Positions 25,695 to 34,280 of a stretch of 64,000 nt of DNA are shown here, piece after piece. The position numbers and the translations under genes were made by a program. Location of the stretch: positions 1,726,053 through 1,790,052 of the forward strand of contig NZ_CP019323.1 of the NCBI RefSeq assembly GCF_001971585.1, in the 5' to 3' direction. Below the pieces are notes generated by a model. It was not told where the DNA came from. It did no database searches and saw nothing but the letters and a program-made list of their open reading frames with translations. The DNA comes from Companilactobacillus allii. Lineage in GTDB: Bacteria; Bacillota; Bacilli; Lactobacillales; Lactobacillaceae. Numbering within the stretch: position 1 is the stretch's first letter; each line of letters starts with the position of its first letter.

Positions 25695-27119
25695 ATGGGA
25701 CTTTTTGATCGAATTAAGAAGGCTTTCACCGGTAAAGATGATGATGAAGAAAAGAAATCTACCGAGGAAAGTATAGAGAAACAAGAATCAACTGAAGATA
25801 CAAAAGAAGATGATACTCAAACCCTTGAGAACGTCGATAATAATGAAGTAGAAAAACCAGTGGAACCTACTGAGAAATCTACAGATGAACCTGGCGAAAA
25901 ATCTATTGAAACCACAGATTCTGAAGATGTTTCCAAAAAATTGGATACTACTAATACGGATGAAGTTACAAAAGTTAAAGAAGAGGTTAAACCGCATACC
26001 TCTGAGCCAGTCAAAGAAGTAGAGTCTAATACTAGTGTTCAAGAAGAACCTGAGGATATAGAATCCGAAAGTGACTCTTCAGAAACAATTACGGATACTA
26101 CAACTACATCAGAGAGTCCAGCGGAATCAGATGAATCTACAGATGAAGACGAAAAGGAAAAATCTGAAGAAAAAGATGTAAAAGAATATGATGAGGGCTT
26201 AAAGAAGAGCCGGAATTCATTTAGTACTAGATTTAATCATTTTTTGGCTAACTTTAGAAGTGTCGATGAGGATTTCTTTGATGATCTAGAGGAGCTTCTT
26301 ATCGAATCAGATGTTGGATATGAAACAGCTATGCGTATATCTGATGAGTTACGTGAAGAAGTTAAGTTGGAGAATGTTAAAAAAAGATCAGATGTTTCGG
26401 ACGTTATTGTACGTAAATTGGTTGATATGTACGATGAAGAGGGAAAAGAAGAAGATAACTCTTTAAAATTTAGTACAGATAAAGTTCCAACAGTATTTTT
26501 GTTTGTTGGAGTTAATGGTGCTGGCAAGACTACGACAATTGGTAAGTTAGCCCACAGATATCAACAAGAAGGTAAGAAAGTTCTTTTGGCTGCTGGAGAT
26601 ACATTTAGAGCCGGAGCAATTGAACAACTTCAAGAATGGGGTCGTCGTGTTGATGTACCTGTTGAAGCAAGCAAACCTCAAACTGATCCAGCATCAGTAG
26701 TTTTTGATGCTGTTAAGCGTGCAATTAATGAAAACTTTGATATATTATTGGTAGATACTGCAGGTAGATTACAGAACAAAGAGGGCTTGATGCGTGAACT
26801 TGAAAAAATCAAGCGTGTGATCACTCGTGAATTACCTGAGGCGCCTCAAGAAGTATTGTTAGTTCTAGACGGTTCAACTGGCCAAAATGCCTTAAGTCAA
26901 GCCAAACAATTTAATGAGACCACTGAAGTTTCAGGAATTGTTTTAACAAAGATTGACGGAAGTTCACAAGGTGGTATTGTATTAGCAATCAGAAATGAAT
27001 TGCATATTCCAGTTAAGCTAGTTGGACTTGGAGAACAGATGGATGATTTACGTGATTTTGATCCAGAGAAGTTCATCTATGGATTATTTAAGGAACTCAT
27101 TGTTGGTTCTGGTAAATAA
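25695..27119 (+). CDS. ftsY: Signal recognition particle receptor FtsY
   Basis: The membrane-associated SRP receptor, a partner of Ffh (27476). 474 residues. It begins MGLFDRIKKAFTGK, a short amphipathic membrane anchor, then about 150 residues of low-complexity Glu/Asp/Ser/Thr-rich sequence. The NG GTPase domain starts near residue 175: VGVNGAGKTTTIGKLA (about 271), GDTFRAGAIEQL, DTAGRLQNKEGL and LTKIDGSSQGG. The acidic A-domain is long; Bacillus FtsY is about 330 residues and lacks it, while E. coli has a similar one. Confidence 0.96.
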   Translation: MGLFDRIKKAFTGKDDDEEKKSTEESIEKQESTEDTKEDDTQTLENVDNNEVEKPVEPTEKSTDEPGEKSIETTDSEDVSKKLDTTNTDEVTKVKEEVKPHTSEPVKEVESNTSVQEEPEDIESESDSSETITDTTTTSESPAESDESTDEDEKEKSEEKDVKEYDEGLKKSRNSFSTRFNHFLANFRSVDEDFFDDLEELLIESDVGYETAMRISDELREEVKLENVKKRSDVSDVIVRKLVDMYDEEGKEEDNSLKFSTDKVPTVFLFVGVNGAGKTTTIGKLAHRYQQEGKKVLLAAGDTFRAGAIEQLQEWGRRVDVPVEASKPQTDPASVVFDAVKRAINENFDILLVDTAGRLQNKEGLMRELEKIKRVITRELPEAPQEVLLVLDGSTGQNALSQAKQFNETTEVSGIVLTKIDGSSQGGIVLAIRNELHIPVKLVGLGEQMDDLRDFDPEKFIYGLFKELIVGSGK

Positions 27120-27121
27120 TT

Positions 27122-27463
27122 ATGGATATTGATGAGAATACTAAAATTAATTTGTTATATAATTTTTATCATGCATTACTTACAAAGAAACAAGATCAAT
27201 ATGTAGATTTGTATTATGTTGAGGATTTTTCTCTAGGTGAAATTGCAGAGCAACTTAAGGTTTCTCGTCAGGCAGTTATGGATAACTTGCATAGATCAGT
27301 TAGTCTATTAGAATCATTTGAAGTTGAGCTTGGACTAATTAAGAAGACGCAGGAAATAGATGATATTTCTGGAAAACTTGAAAAAGTCGTTTTGGCAAGA
27401 TATCCAAACGATAAAGAATTGTCCAAATTAGTTAAACGTATTTCAAAAATAAATGAAAAATAA
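27122..27463 (+). CDS. ylxM: UPF0122 helix-turn-helix protein YlxM
   Basis: 113 residues of the YlxM/p13 family encoded between ftsY and ffh in most Firmicutes. A sigma-70 region-4-like helix-turn-helix is visible in DLYYVEDFSLGEIAEQLKVSRQAVMDNLHR (given here only as position: about residues 34-63). YlxM in streptococci associates with SRP and modulates Ffh/FtsY activity. Start 2 bases after the ftsY stop; 12 bases to ffh. Confidence 0.92.
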   Translation: MDIDENTKINLLYNFYHALLTKKQDQYVDLYYVEDFSLGEIAEQLKVSRQAVMDNLHRSVSLLESFEVELGLIKKTQEIDDISGKLEKVVLARYPNDKELSKLVKRISKINEK

Positions 27464-27475
27464 TGGGAGCAAAAA

Positions 27476-28915
27476 ATGGCTTTTGAAGGATTAAGTGAAC
27501 GACTACAAAAAGTTTTTTCTTCACTAAAGGGTAAAGGAAAACTTTCTGAAGACGATGTTCGTACTGTAATGCGTGAGGTTCGTATGGCTTTACTTGAAGC
27601 CGATGTTAACTTTGACGTTGTAAAGAGTTTTGTTAAACAAGTTAGAGAACGTGCTTTAGGTTCTGAAGTTATGGATAGTTTGACACCTTCTCAACAAGTT
27701 ATCAAAATTGTTGACGATGAGTTGACCAAATTAATGGGGGACGAAGCAGTTCCTTTAAATAAGTCTCCACACATACCTACGATTATTATGATGGTTGGTC
27801 TGCAAGGTGCCGGAAAAACTACAACAGCTGGTAAATTGGCTAAGTACTTAATGGCCAATGATAATGCCAGACCGATGTTTATTGCTGGGGATGTTTACCG
27901 TCCTGCTGCTATTGAGCAATTGAAAGTGGTTGGAGAGCAAGTCGGAGCACCAGTCTATGATGAAGGTACTGATAAGGACCCTGTTGACATTGTTCGTAAT
28001 GGATTAAAGCAGGCTGATGAAAATAAAAATGATTATGTAATTATCGATACTGCAGGACGTTTGGAAATTGATGATAAATTGATGGATGAACTATTGCACA
28101 TAAAAGAATTGGCACATCCAGATGAGATCCTTTTCGTTGCTGATTCAATGACTGGTCAAGTGGCAGCTAAGGTTGCACATGGTTTTGATGAACAATTAGA
28201 TATCACTGGTGTAGTATTAACTAAATTAGATGGTGATACTCGTGGTGGTGCTGCACTTTCAATTCGTTCCGTGACTGGAAAGCCAATTAAGTTTATTGGA
28301 CAAGGTGAAAAATTAGATCAATTGGATGTATTCCATCCTGATCGTATGGCTGATCGTATCTTGGGTATGGGTGACATGCTTACTTTGATCGAAAAGGCTC
28401 AGACAGATTATGACGCTAAACAAGCAGAAGATATGGCTGAGAAGATCAGAGAAAATAGTTTTGATTTCAATGATTTTATTGATCAAATGGATCAAGTCCA
28501 AAAGATGGGTCCTCTTGATGAAATAATGAAGATGATTCCAGGTATGGCTAATAATCCACAACTTGCTAATGTTAATATTGGTGAAAAGGATATTGATCAC
28601 TTAAAAGCAATTGTTTATTCAATGACACCAAAGGAACGTGAAAATCCAGATTTATTGAATCCGTCGAGAAGACGTAGAATAGCCAGTGGTTCTGGTCGAA
28701 ATATTCAAGAAGTCAATCGTATGATCAAGCAATTTAAACAATCCCGTGACATGATGAAACAAATGAGTAAGGGAAATATGTCAGGTATGGATCAGATGAT
28801 GGGCGGTGGAATGCAAGGTAAATTAGGTAAGATGGCAATGCATTCTATGGTTAAAAAACAAAAGAAGAATAAGAAGAAGCGTTTGAAGAAAATCAAGCGT
28901 TTTAAATCAAAATAA
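27476..28915 (+). CDS. ffh: Signal recognition particle protein Ffh
   Basis: The SRP54 GTPase that binds signal peptides and SRP RNA. 479 residues: N domain (1-90), G domain with GLQGAGKTTTAGKLA (from about 108), GDVYRPAAIEQL, DTAGRLEIDD and LTKLDGDTRGG, and the Met-rich M domain (about 310-479) with the SRP-RNA-binding SGRRRRIASGSG-like stretch and a Lys-rich tail. SRP RNA is not in this window. A strong terminator follows immediately. Confidence 0.97.
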   Translation: MAFEGLSERLQKVFSSLKGKGKLSEDDVRTVMREVRMALLEADVNFDVVKSFVKQVRERALGSEVMDSLTPSQQVIKIVDDELTKLMGDEAVPLNKSPHIPTIIMMVGLQGAGKTTTAGKLAKYLMANDNARPMFIAGDVYRPAAIEQLKVVGEQVGAPVYDEGTDKDPVDIVRNGLKQADENKNDYVIIDTAGRLEIDDKLMDELLHIKELAHPDEILFVADSMTGQVAAKVAHGFDEQLDITGVVLTKLDGDTRGGAALSIRSVTGKPIKFIGQGEKLDQLDVFHPDRMADRILGMGDMLTLIEKAQTDYDAKQAEDMAEKIRENSFDFNDFIDQMDQVQKMGPLDEIMKMIPGMANNPQLANVNIGEKDIDHLKAIVYSMTPKERENPDLLNPSRRRRIASGSGRNIQEVNRMIKQFKQSRDMMKQMSKGNMSGMDQMMGGGMQGKLGKMAMHSMVKKQKKNKKKRLKKIKRFKSK

Positions 28916-28962
28916 AAAAACACAGGGTGTAAAGAAAAAAACTTTACACCCTGTGTTTTTTT
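28914..28962 (+). terminator. Strong terminator after ffh
   Basis: Arms ACACAGGGTGTAAAG and CTTTACACCCTGTGT with an A-rich loop and a seven-T tail: a 15-base-pair perfect stem. Its 3' arm also holds the -35 of the rpsP promoter. Confidence 0.93.
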
Positions 28963-28971
28963 GTGTATACT
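28943..28971 (+). promoter_or_regulatory. rpsP: Promoter for rpsP-rimM-trmD
   Basis: TTTACA (28943-28948), a 17-base spacer and TATACT (28966-28971) with TG one base upstream of the -10 (extended -10). The -35 lies inside the 3' arm of the ffh terminator and the spacer includes its T-tract. Confidence 0.78.
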
Positions 28972-29001
28972 AACAAAGTTAAGTATTTAGGAGGAAATCA
29001 A

Positions 29002-29274
29002 ATGTCAGTTAAAATCAGAATGAAACGTATGGGTAGTAAGTTAAGACCATTTTATAGAATCGTTGTTGCAGATTCACGTGCACCACGTGATGGCCGCTTT
29101 ATCGAACAAGTTGGTTACTACAACCCAATTTCACAACCAGAAGAAATTAAATTAGATGATGATAAGATTATGGACTGGTTACAAAAAGGTGCACAACCTT
29201 CAGATACAGTTCGTAACTTACTTAAGACACATGGTATTATGCAAAAGTATCATGAAAGTAAATATTCAAAATAA
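29002..29274 (+). CDS. rpsP: 30S ribosomal protein S16
   Basis: 90 residues from ATG at 29002, set by TAGGAGGAAATCAA; an upstream in-frame start falls inside the promoter. It begins [19 protein letters not shown], then [18 protein letters not shown], diagnostic of S16. First gene of the rpsP-rimM-trmD set. The KH-domain gene (khpA/ylqC) usually found between rpsP and rimM is missing. Confidence 0.97.
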   Translation: MSVKIRMKRMGSKLRPFYRIVVADSRAPRDGRFIEQVGYYNPISQPEEIKLDDDKIMDWLQKGAQPSDTVRNLLKTHGIMQKYHESKYSK

Positions 29275-29287
29275 TGAATAAGTAAAT

Positions 29288-29332
29288 TGGGATCAGATAA
29301 AACTTTGTTTTATCAGGTCCTATTTATTTATC
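29288..29332 (+). terminator. Hairpin between rpsP and rimM (attenuator or partial terminator)
   Basis: GGATCAGATAAAAC pairs with GTTTTATCAGGTCC (13 of 14 positions counting one G-U) around TTT, followed by TATTTATTTAT rather than an unbroken T run. It probably reduces expression of rimM and trmD relative to rpsP, or marks a processing site. Confidence 0.6.
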
Positions 29333-29344
29333 ATGGAGGATTCA

Positions 29345-29863
29345 ATGACTGAAGAACTTTACAGAGTGGGTACAATTGTTAATACTCACGGTATTAAAGG
29401 TGAATTAAGAATTATTCCGATTACAGATTTTCCAGAGGAAAGATTCAAAAAAGGTGCTAATCTTTTTTTGCGTCAATCTGGTAAAAAAGATAAAAAACTT
29501 ATTGTTGAATCATCTAGGAAACATAAGAATTTTATTTTAATTAAGTTTGAAGGCTATGATAATATCAATGACGTCGAACAATATGTTAAATCGGAATTAT
29601 TCTCTGGTAATGAAACAAAACCTAAACTTAATGATGGCGAATTTTTCTACAGTCAAATAATTGGATTAACCGTTGTTGATCCTAATTTGGGTGAAATTGG
29701 TAAAATAAAAGAGATAATTGAACTTGGTCCTAATGATGTTTGGGTTGTTAAAGGTCCAAAATACAAGGAAGTTTTAATACCTTATATTGCAGATGTTGTT
29801 AAAAAAGTGGATCTCGATGCCAAAAAGGTGGATGTCGAAATTCCGGATGGATTGATAGATTAA
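29345..29863 (+). CDS. rimM: Ribosome maturation factor RimM
   Basis: Assists 30S head assembly by binding S19. 172 residues from ATG at 29345; the GGAGG at 29335-29339 shows that the earlier in-frame ATG (29333) is not used. [18 protein letters not shown] and the C-terminal PRC-barrel ([30 protein letters not shown]) are typical. Its stop codon overlaps the trmD start (TAATG). Confidence 0.95.
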   Translation: MTEELYRVGTIVNTHGIKGELRIIPITDFPEERFKKGANLFLRQSGKKDKKLIVESSRKHKNFILIKFEGYDNINDVEQYVKSELFSGNETKPKLNDGEFFYSQIIGLTVVDPNLGEIGKIKEIIELGPNDVWVVKGPKYKEVLIPYIADVVKKVDLDAKKVDVEIPDGLID

Positions 29864-30588
29864 TGGATATTACAATTTTAAGTATCTTCCCTAGAATGTT
29901 TCAATCTTTGGATGAATCATTGATAGGTAAGGCTCAAGAAAAAGAATTAGTTAACATTGATGTTGTAGACTTTAGGGATTTTACGACTAACAAACAAAAT
30001 CACGTTGATGATGCTCCATATGGTGGTGGAGCAGGGATGTTACTTCAAGCTCAGCCGATTTATGATGCTATGGATTATGTTGAAACTAAGAAACCCGGTA
30101 AAAAAAGAGTTATTTTGCTAGATCCAGCAGGTAAAACATTTAATACCAATATGGCTAGAGATTTTGCTAAAGAAGATCAGTTGGTATTTATCTGTGGCCA
30201 TTATGAAGGTTTTGATGAGCGTGTAAAGGATTTGGTTACTGATGAGGTGTCAATCGGTGATTATATTTTGACCGGTGGTGAGTTACCAACGATGAGTATG
30301 ATTGATGCTACATTACGTTTTGTACCAGGTGTTTTGGGCAATTCTGTTTCTGCAGAGGATGAATCATTTTCAAATGGTTTATTAGAGTATCCTCAATATT
30401 CTCGACCTGCTGATTTCAGAGGCAAGAAAGTACCTGAAGTATTAACAAGTGGTAATCATGAGAAAATTCGTTTATGGCGTTTGGAGCAATCTTTGAAGAA
30501 AACTTTGAATAGACGTCCAGATTTATTGGAAGATGTTGAATTCAGTAAAGAAGAACGAAAAATATTAAATGATATAAAATCAAAATAA
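29863..30588 (+). CDS. trmD: tRNA (guanine37-N1)-methyltransferase TrmD
   Basis: Makes m1G37 to prevent +1 frameshifting; essential. 241 residues of the trefoil-knot SPOUT family: [36 protein letters not shown] and [13 protein letters not shown] form the SAM knot, and YSRPADFRG binds tRNA. Overlaps the rimM stop by one base. rplS follows but under its own promoter. Confidence 0.97.
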   Translation: MDITILSIFPRMFQSLDESLIGKAQEKELVNIDVVDFRDFTTNKQNHVDDAPYGGGAGMLLQAQPIYDAMDYVETKKPGKKRVILLDPAGKTFNTNMARDFAKEDQLVFICGHYEGFDERVKDLVTDEVSIGDYILTGGELPTMSMIDATLRFVPGVLGNSVSAEDESFSNGLLEYPQYSRPADFRGKKVPEVLTSGNHEKIRLWRLEQSLKKTLNRRPDLLEDVEFSKEERKILNDIKSK

Positions 30589-30591
30589 TAG

Positions 30592-30620
30592 TTTACAGTT
30601 AAAATCAAATAATGTATTAT
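30592..30620 (+). promoter_or_regulatory. rplS: Promoter for rplS
   Basis: TTTACA (30592-30597), 17 bases, TATTAT (30615-30620), starting 3 bases after the trmD stop; a close match to consensus. Confidence 0.78.
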
Positions 30621-30623
30621 TGT

Positions 30624-30700
30624 AAGAGTGTTTGAACACATATTAACGATATTCCGCTGTATATTCTTTAAGATATATAAGAGTGTCGAATGAGGAGAAG
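30624..30700 (+). ncRNA. Probable ribosomal protein L19 leader RNA
   Basis: The transcript from the rplS promoter has an about 80-base leader. It holds a GTGTT/AACAC hairpin (30628-30639), the word ATTCCGCTG, a second AT-rich hairpin (arms near 30659-30664 and 30672-30677) and GAGTGTCGAAT before the ribosome binding site. From memory the words ATTCCGCTG and GAGTGTCG are conserved in the Firmicutes L19 leader; the identification was not checked by a model search. Confidence 0.62.
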
Positions 30701-30706
30701 CTTTAA

Positions 30707-31060
30707 ATGAAGAAATTAATTCAAGATATTACATCAGAACAATTACGTTCAGATATTCCTGACTTCCGTCCTGGAGACACAGTTCGTGTCCATGCTAAGG
30801 TTGTTGAAGGTTCACGTGAACGTATCCAATTATTCGAAGGTGTTGTAATTAAGAGACATGGTTCTGGCGTTAGTGCTACATATACTGTTCGTAAGATCAG
30901 TAGTGGTGTTGGTGTTGAAAGAACATTCCCATTAAACACACCACGTGTTGAAAAGATTGATGTTGTAAGACATGGTCGTGTACGTCGCGCTAAACTTTAC
31001 TATCTACGTGATCGTAAAGGTAAGGCAGCTCGTATCAAAGAACGTCGTCGCGATATCTAA
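30707..31060 (+). CDS. rplS: 50S ribosomal protein L19
   Basis: 117 residues at the interface of the subunits. [30 protein letters not shown], given by position as residues 17-46, plus [14 protein letters not shown] and [18 protein letters not shown], are family hallmarks. Ribosome binding site GAGGAGAAG. Monocistronic, between its own promoter and terminator. Confidence 0.97.
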   Translation: MKKLIQDITSEQLRSDIPDFRPGDTVRVHAKVVEGSRERIQLFEGVVIKRHGSGVSATYTVRKISSGVGVERTFPLNTPRVEKIDVVRHGRVRRAKLYYLRDRKGKAARIKERRRDI

Positions 31061-31067
31061 TGACTTT

Positions 31068-31098
31068 AAAAAAGATGCCTTAGGTATCTTTTTTTTTG
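31068..31098 (+). terminator. Terminator after rplS
   Basis: AAAGATGCC and GGTATCTTT (one G-U pair) around TTA, then nine T. Confidence 0.85.
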
Positions 31099-31102
31099 TA
31101 AA

Positions 31103-31128
31103 TAAAAAAGAATGCCAAAGGCATTCTC
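31103..31128 (-). terminator. Terminator of lexA
   Basis: On the minus strand GAATGCC, TTT loop, GGCATTC, then six T. It lies 4 bases beyond the lexA stop, side by side with the rplS terminator. Confidence 0.82.
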
Positions 31129-31131
31129 AAA

Positions 31132-31755
31132 TTAAAATATTTCTGGACGATATAGTCCAACAACTTTTCCTAAAATTTCGATATTATCCAAAATGATTGG
31201 ATCCATCGTATCGTTTTCAGGTTGTAGTCTGAAGTGTCCATCTTCACTGTAAAATCTTTTACAAGTGGCTTCAATGTCTTCAGTCATTGCGATTACTATT
31301 TCGCCATTATTAGCAGTATGTTGTTCATGAACGATTACTTGGTCACCATCCAAAATACCGATATTTATCATACTTTCACCGTGAATTTCTAGCATATATA
31401 ATTCACCGGAATCGCGGTTTAAGTCAGGTGGTAAAGGGAAGTAGCCCTCTGGGTTACGTTCTGCTGTAATAGGTTGGCCTGCAGCAACTGCACCTAGAAT
31501 TGGAATTTGTTTTGATTTTATACCAATTGAATTAAGACCAGCAACTGTTAATTCGATAGCTCTAGGTTTTGTTGGATCACGCTGGAGATATCCCTTTTTC
31601 TCTAGTCTTGATAAGTGACCGTGAACCGTTGATGTTGATGAAAGGTCAACTGCTTCACATATTTCTCTAACTGTTGGCGGATATCCATGTTCGTCTAAAT
31701 AATCATGGATACATTGTAAAATTTGGGATTGTTTAGATCCTTCTGCTTTTGACAT
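31132..31755 (-). CDS. lexA: SOS repressor LexA
   Basis: 207 residues. The winged helix-turn-helix (about 1-70) has [20 protein letters not shown]. The self-cleavage site is Ala92-Gly93 in AVAAGQPI; the catalytic dyad is Ser128 (GESM) and Lys166 (ATCKRF). On DNA damage RecA filaments trigger cleavage and derepression. Its own promoter carries a LexA box (31813-31826). It is divergent from the UPF0291 gene, as in Bacillus where yneA and ynzC lie at this place; the division inhibitor yneA is not present here. Confidence 0.97.
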   Translation of the reverse strand: MSKAEGSKQSQILQCIHDYLDEHGYPPTVREICEAVDLSSTSTVHGHLSRLEKKGYLQRDPTKPRAIELTVAGLNSIGIKSKQIPILGAVAAGQPITAERNPEGYFPLPPDLNRDSGELYMLEIHGESMINIGILDGDQVIVHEQHTANNGEIVIAMTEDIEATCKRFYSEDGHFRLQPENDTMDPIILDNIEILGKVVGLYRPEIF

Positions 31756-31786
31756 TAGAACACCTCATTGTTAATATCTTAGTTAG

Positions 31787-31826
31787 ATTGTATCAGAATA
31801 ATGATATAAATTCAAACAAGTGTTCG
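31787..31826 (-). promoter_or_regulatory. lexA: lexA promoter with autoregulatory LexA box
   Basis: Minus strand: -35 TTGAAT (31810-31815), 17 bases, -10 TACAAT (31787-31792). The LexA box CGAACACTTGTTTG (31813-31826; 13 of 14 core positions) overlaps the -35. Confidence 0.85.
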
Positions 31827-31833
31827 GTATAAT
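31813..31833 (+). promoter_or_regulatory. Divergent promoter sharing the LexA box
   Basis: On the plus strand the same box is followed one base later by TATAAT (31828-31833), giving a possible start near 31840 for the UPF0291 gene. The -35 (TATAAA at 17 bases) is poor. LexA bound here would block both directions. Confidence 0.5.
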
Positions 31834-31893
31834 AAAGAGAGATCAAAAAAATATTAATTTGATTCTCTAGTATTGTTTTAGGAGATAATGTTT

Positions 31894-32136
31894 ATGAAAG
31901 AACAAGAAAAGCTTATTGCTGAAATTAATGAATTGGCACATAAGGCAAAAGCTGGAACAATTACGCACGAAGAAGAGCATCAGCAAGAAGTTCTAAGGAA
32001 AAAATATTTAGCAAATTTCCGAGCTGGTTTCAGACAACAAATCGAGACTATGCGCGTGTTTGATAAAGAAGGAAAAGAAGTTACACCAAATAAAGTTAAA
32101 GAAATTCAACGTAAAAAAGGATTACGTGACGATTAG
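31894..32136 (+). CDS. UPF0291 (DUF896) family protein, YnzC-like
   Basis: An 80-residue basic helical protein of unknown role. KLIAEINELAHKAKAGTITHEE and YLANFRAGFRQQIETMRVFD are the conserved blocks. The start is taken as ATG 31894, nine bases after AGGAG; ATG at 31888 is only three bases after it. The gene is next to lexA in most Firmicutes; in Bacillus ynzC is SOS-induced with yneA. Confidence 0.88.
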   Translation: MKEQEKLIAEINELAHKAKAGTITHEEEHQQEVLRKKYLANFRAGFRQQIETMRVFDKEGKEVTPNKVKEIQRKKGLRDD

Positions 32137-32200
32137 TCCTTTTAATTACATTAAATTTTTTGTATCATTATAAGATGTATGGAAAGGGTGAACAATAGAT

Positions 32201-32428
32201 ATGGGAATAACAATCGCAGTTGGTATTATAGCTTTATTAGTTGGTGCAGTCGGTGGTTTCTTTGCAGCAAGATATTACATGAAGAAATACTTCGAAGATA
32301 ATCCACCAATTAATTCTGATATGATTAAGCAAATGATGGCTCAAATGGGACAAAAGCCTTCACAAAAGAAATTAAATCAATTGATGAGTTCAATGAAAAC
32401 TCAACAAAAGAAAAGCAATAAAAAATAG
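32201..32428 (+). CDS. UPF0154 family membrane protein (YneF-like)
   Basis: 75 residues. An N-terminal membrane helix (about residues 3-25, [20 protein letters not shown]) ends with [15 protein letters not shown], the family signature; the rest is a short Met/Gln/Lys-rich cytoplasmic tail. Function unknown. It follows the UPF0291 gene as in Bacillus, and is closed by a strong terminator. Confidence 0.92.
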   Translation: MGITIAVGIIALLVGAVGGFFAARYYMKKYFEDNPPINSDMIKQMMAQMGQKPSQKKLNQLMSSMKTQQKKSNKK

Positions 32429-32436
32429 TTTATAGA

Positions 32437-32487
32437 TTATAGGTCACACGAGATTATTAAATTAATCTTGTGTGACCTATTTTTTTA
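32437..32487 (+). terminator. Strong terminator after the UPF0154 gene
   Basis: ATAGGTCACAC.AGATTA pairs with TAATCT.GTGTGACCTAT, then seven T. It isolates the purine block from upstream transcription. Confidence 0.93.
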
Positions 32488-32510
32488 TATAAGGAAAACA
32501 AATTACAGCT

Positions 32511-32608
32511 AAATACGAACTAATATAATTATTTACTATTAAAATTTTCTTTTTTAAAGCGTATCCACGAATAATAATTAACTGTATCAATATAAATGTA
32601 CGTATTTT
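32511..32608 (+). promoter_or_regulatory. Possible PurR operator region
   Basis: AAATACGAACTAAT (32511-32524) resembles the Gram-positive PurBox AWWWCCGAACWWT. Two further weaker copies are CCACGAATAAT (32565-32575) and, inverted, AAAATACGTACAT (32596-32608 on the minus strand). The last two are spaced 33 bases between CG centres in opposite orientation, near the geometry of paired PurBoxes, and end just before the purE -35. No purR gene is in the window, so this is a pattern-based proposal. Confidence 0.45.
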
Positions 32609-32610
32609 GG

Positions 32611-32639
32611 TTGAAAGATCAAAAAAAAACTGATATTAT
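32611..32639 (+). promoter_or_regulatory. purE: Promoter of the purine operon
   Basis: TTGAAA (32611-32616), 17 bases, TATTAT (32634-32639), 32 bases before purE. Confidence 0.75.
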
Positions 32640-32671
32640 TTGTTTACTAATAAAGAAAGGGTAAACAAATA

Positions 32672-33157
32672 ATGAAAGACGTTGCAATAATTATGGGATC
32701 TATCTCTGATTTAAAGACAATGAATAAGACTGTCGAGACGCTAGAGAAATTAGAAGTTAGTTATGAACTTAAAGTGATATCTGCGCATAGAATGCCACAA
32801 GAAATGCTTTATTTTGCCTCTCAAGCTTCTCAAAGACATTTTAAAGTAATTATCGCCGGTGCGGGTGGAGCAGCACACCTACCCGGTATGGTGGCTTCCT
32901 CGACGATACTTCCAGTTATAGGTGTACCCGTTCAAACTAAAGCACTTAATGGTATGGATTCATTATTATCGATTGTACAAATGCCTAGTGGTGTTCCTGT
33001 GGCTACTGTAGCAATTGGAGAGTCAGGAGCTATAAATGCTGCAATTTTAGCAACTAAAATTTGTGCTCTTGAAAATAAAGAATACGAATCAAATCTTATT
33101 AAGTATCAAAAGCAAATGCATGATAATTCTGTTGAAAGTGGGAAGAATCTTGAATAA
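32672..33157 (+). CDS. purE: N5-carboxyaminoimidazole ribonucleotide mutase
   Basis: Converts N5-CAIR to CAIR, working with PurK. 161 residues, class [37 protein letters not shown] and [15 protein letters not shown] carry the active site. First gene of an eleven-gene pathway block from AIR carboxylation and PRPP onward. Its last codons overlap the purK start. Confidence 0.97.
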   Translation: MKDVAIIMGSISDLKTMNKTVETLEKLEVSYELKVISAHRMPQEMLYFASQASQRHFKVIIAGAGGAAHLPGMVASSTILPVIGVPVQTKALNGMDSLLSIVQMPSGVPVATVAIGESGAINAAILATKICALENKEYESNLIKYQKQMHDNSVESGKNLE

Positions 33158-34271
33158 TCAAATTTTATCTGGTTCGACTATCGGAATTATTGGTGGTGGT
33201 CAATTAGGACAAATGATGTCTTTATCTGCCAAAGAGAAAGGGTACAAAGTAATTATCTTAGATCCTCAACCTAATTGTTCAGCAGCACAGGTTTCGGATG
33301 AACAAATAATCGCTGAATATAGCGATTTAAATGCATTGATTGAATTAGCTAAAAAAGTGGATGTTTTAACATATGAATTTGAAAATGTTGATGCAACGAC
33401 AATAAAAGAAGTTTCCAAATATACTTATATCCCACAAGGCACTAAGGCCTTGGAAGTAACTCAAAATAGAATTTTTGAAAAAGATTTTTTAGAGAAAAAC
33501 GATTTTCCAGTAGTTCCACATGAAGTCGTCAGTAGTATTGAAGATTTTACAAAGGCTATCGATGAAATAGGCGCACCTTCAATAATTAAAACCATTCGTG
33601 GTGGATATGATGGAAAAGGACAAATTAGAATTAGTTCTACCAATATAAGCGGTATTGAAGATCTCATTTCTTCTGGGGAGTGCATTCTAGAAAAAACAAT
33701 TATTTTAGAAAAAGAAGTATCGGTTGTTGTTTCTAGAAATGTTGATGGGCAGACTTCTCTTTTTCCTGTGATCGAAAATATCCATCGTGAGAATATACTT
33801 CATTTGAGTATATGCCCAGCACGAATTAGCAGTGTTATGGCTGAAAAAATTCAGTTTATTGCTGAAGATATTGCAAATAAGTTAGAACTTGTAGGTACTA
33901 TGTGTGTTGAATTTTTTATTTCGAATACGGATGAATTGTTTGTTAACGAAATTGCACCTAGGCCACATAACTCAGGACATTTAACGATTGAAGCATGTAA
34001 TATTTCACAGTTTGATGCACATATTTTGGGTATTTGCAATTTACCTATGCCTAAAATCAAGCAATTTAGTCCAGCCATAATGGTTAATGTATTAGGTCAA
34101 CATCTTGAAGAATCTAGAAAAAGTGTTTTTAACCATGTTGAGTGGAATTTACATGATTATGGAAAATCTGAAATAAAACACAATAGAAAAATGGGACATA
34201 TTACGATTTTGACAAAGAATTTAGATGAATCTATAAATAAAATTGAAAAAAATTCAATTTGGGATAAATAG
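33150..34271 (+). CDS. purK: N5-carboxyaminoimidazole ribonucleotide synthase
   Basis: ATP-grasp ligase that makes N5-CAIR from AIR, ATP and bicarbonate. The real start is TTG at 33150, overlapping the purE stop by 8 bases, because [20 protein letters not shown] should lie near the N-terminus; a longer in-frame extension runs inside purE and is not plausible. 373 residues. [20 protein letters not shown] and the C-terminal [12 protein letters not shown] are typical. Confidence 0.94.
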   Translation: MNNQILSGSTIGIIGGGQLGQMMSLSAKEKGYKVIILDPQPNCSAAQVSDEQIIAEYSDLNALIELAKKVDVLTYEFENVDATTIKEVSKYTYIPQGTKALEVTQNRIFEKDFLEKNDFPVVPHEVVSSIEDFTKAIDEIGAPSIIKTIRGGYDGKGQIRISSTNISGIEDLISSGECILEKTIILEKEVSVVVSRNVDGQTSLFPVIENIHRENILHLSICPARISSVMAEKIQFIAEDIANKLELVGTMCVEFFISNTDELFVNEIAPRPHNSGHLTIEACNISQFDAHILGICNLPMPKIKQFSPAIMVNVLGQHLEESRKSVFNHVEWNLHDYGKSEIKHNRKMGHITILTKNLDESINKIEKNSIWDK

Positions 34272-34280
34272 GGAGAAATT

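Noticed and set aside
32488-32671. Purine riboswitch before purE
   Set aside because: I do not see the conserved three-way junction words of the purine aptamer, and the gap after the predicted start (about 26 bases) is too short to hold one.
33063-33149. Upstream extension of PurK inside purE
   Set aside because: The Rossmann-like GIIGGGQLG motif must be near the N-terminus, and the extension has no ribosome binding site.
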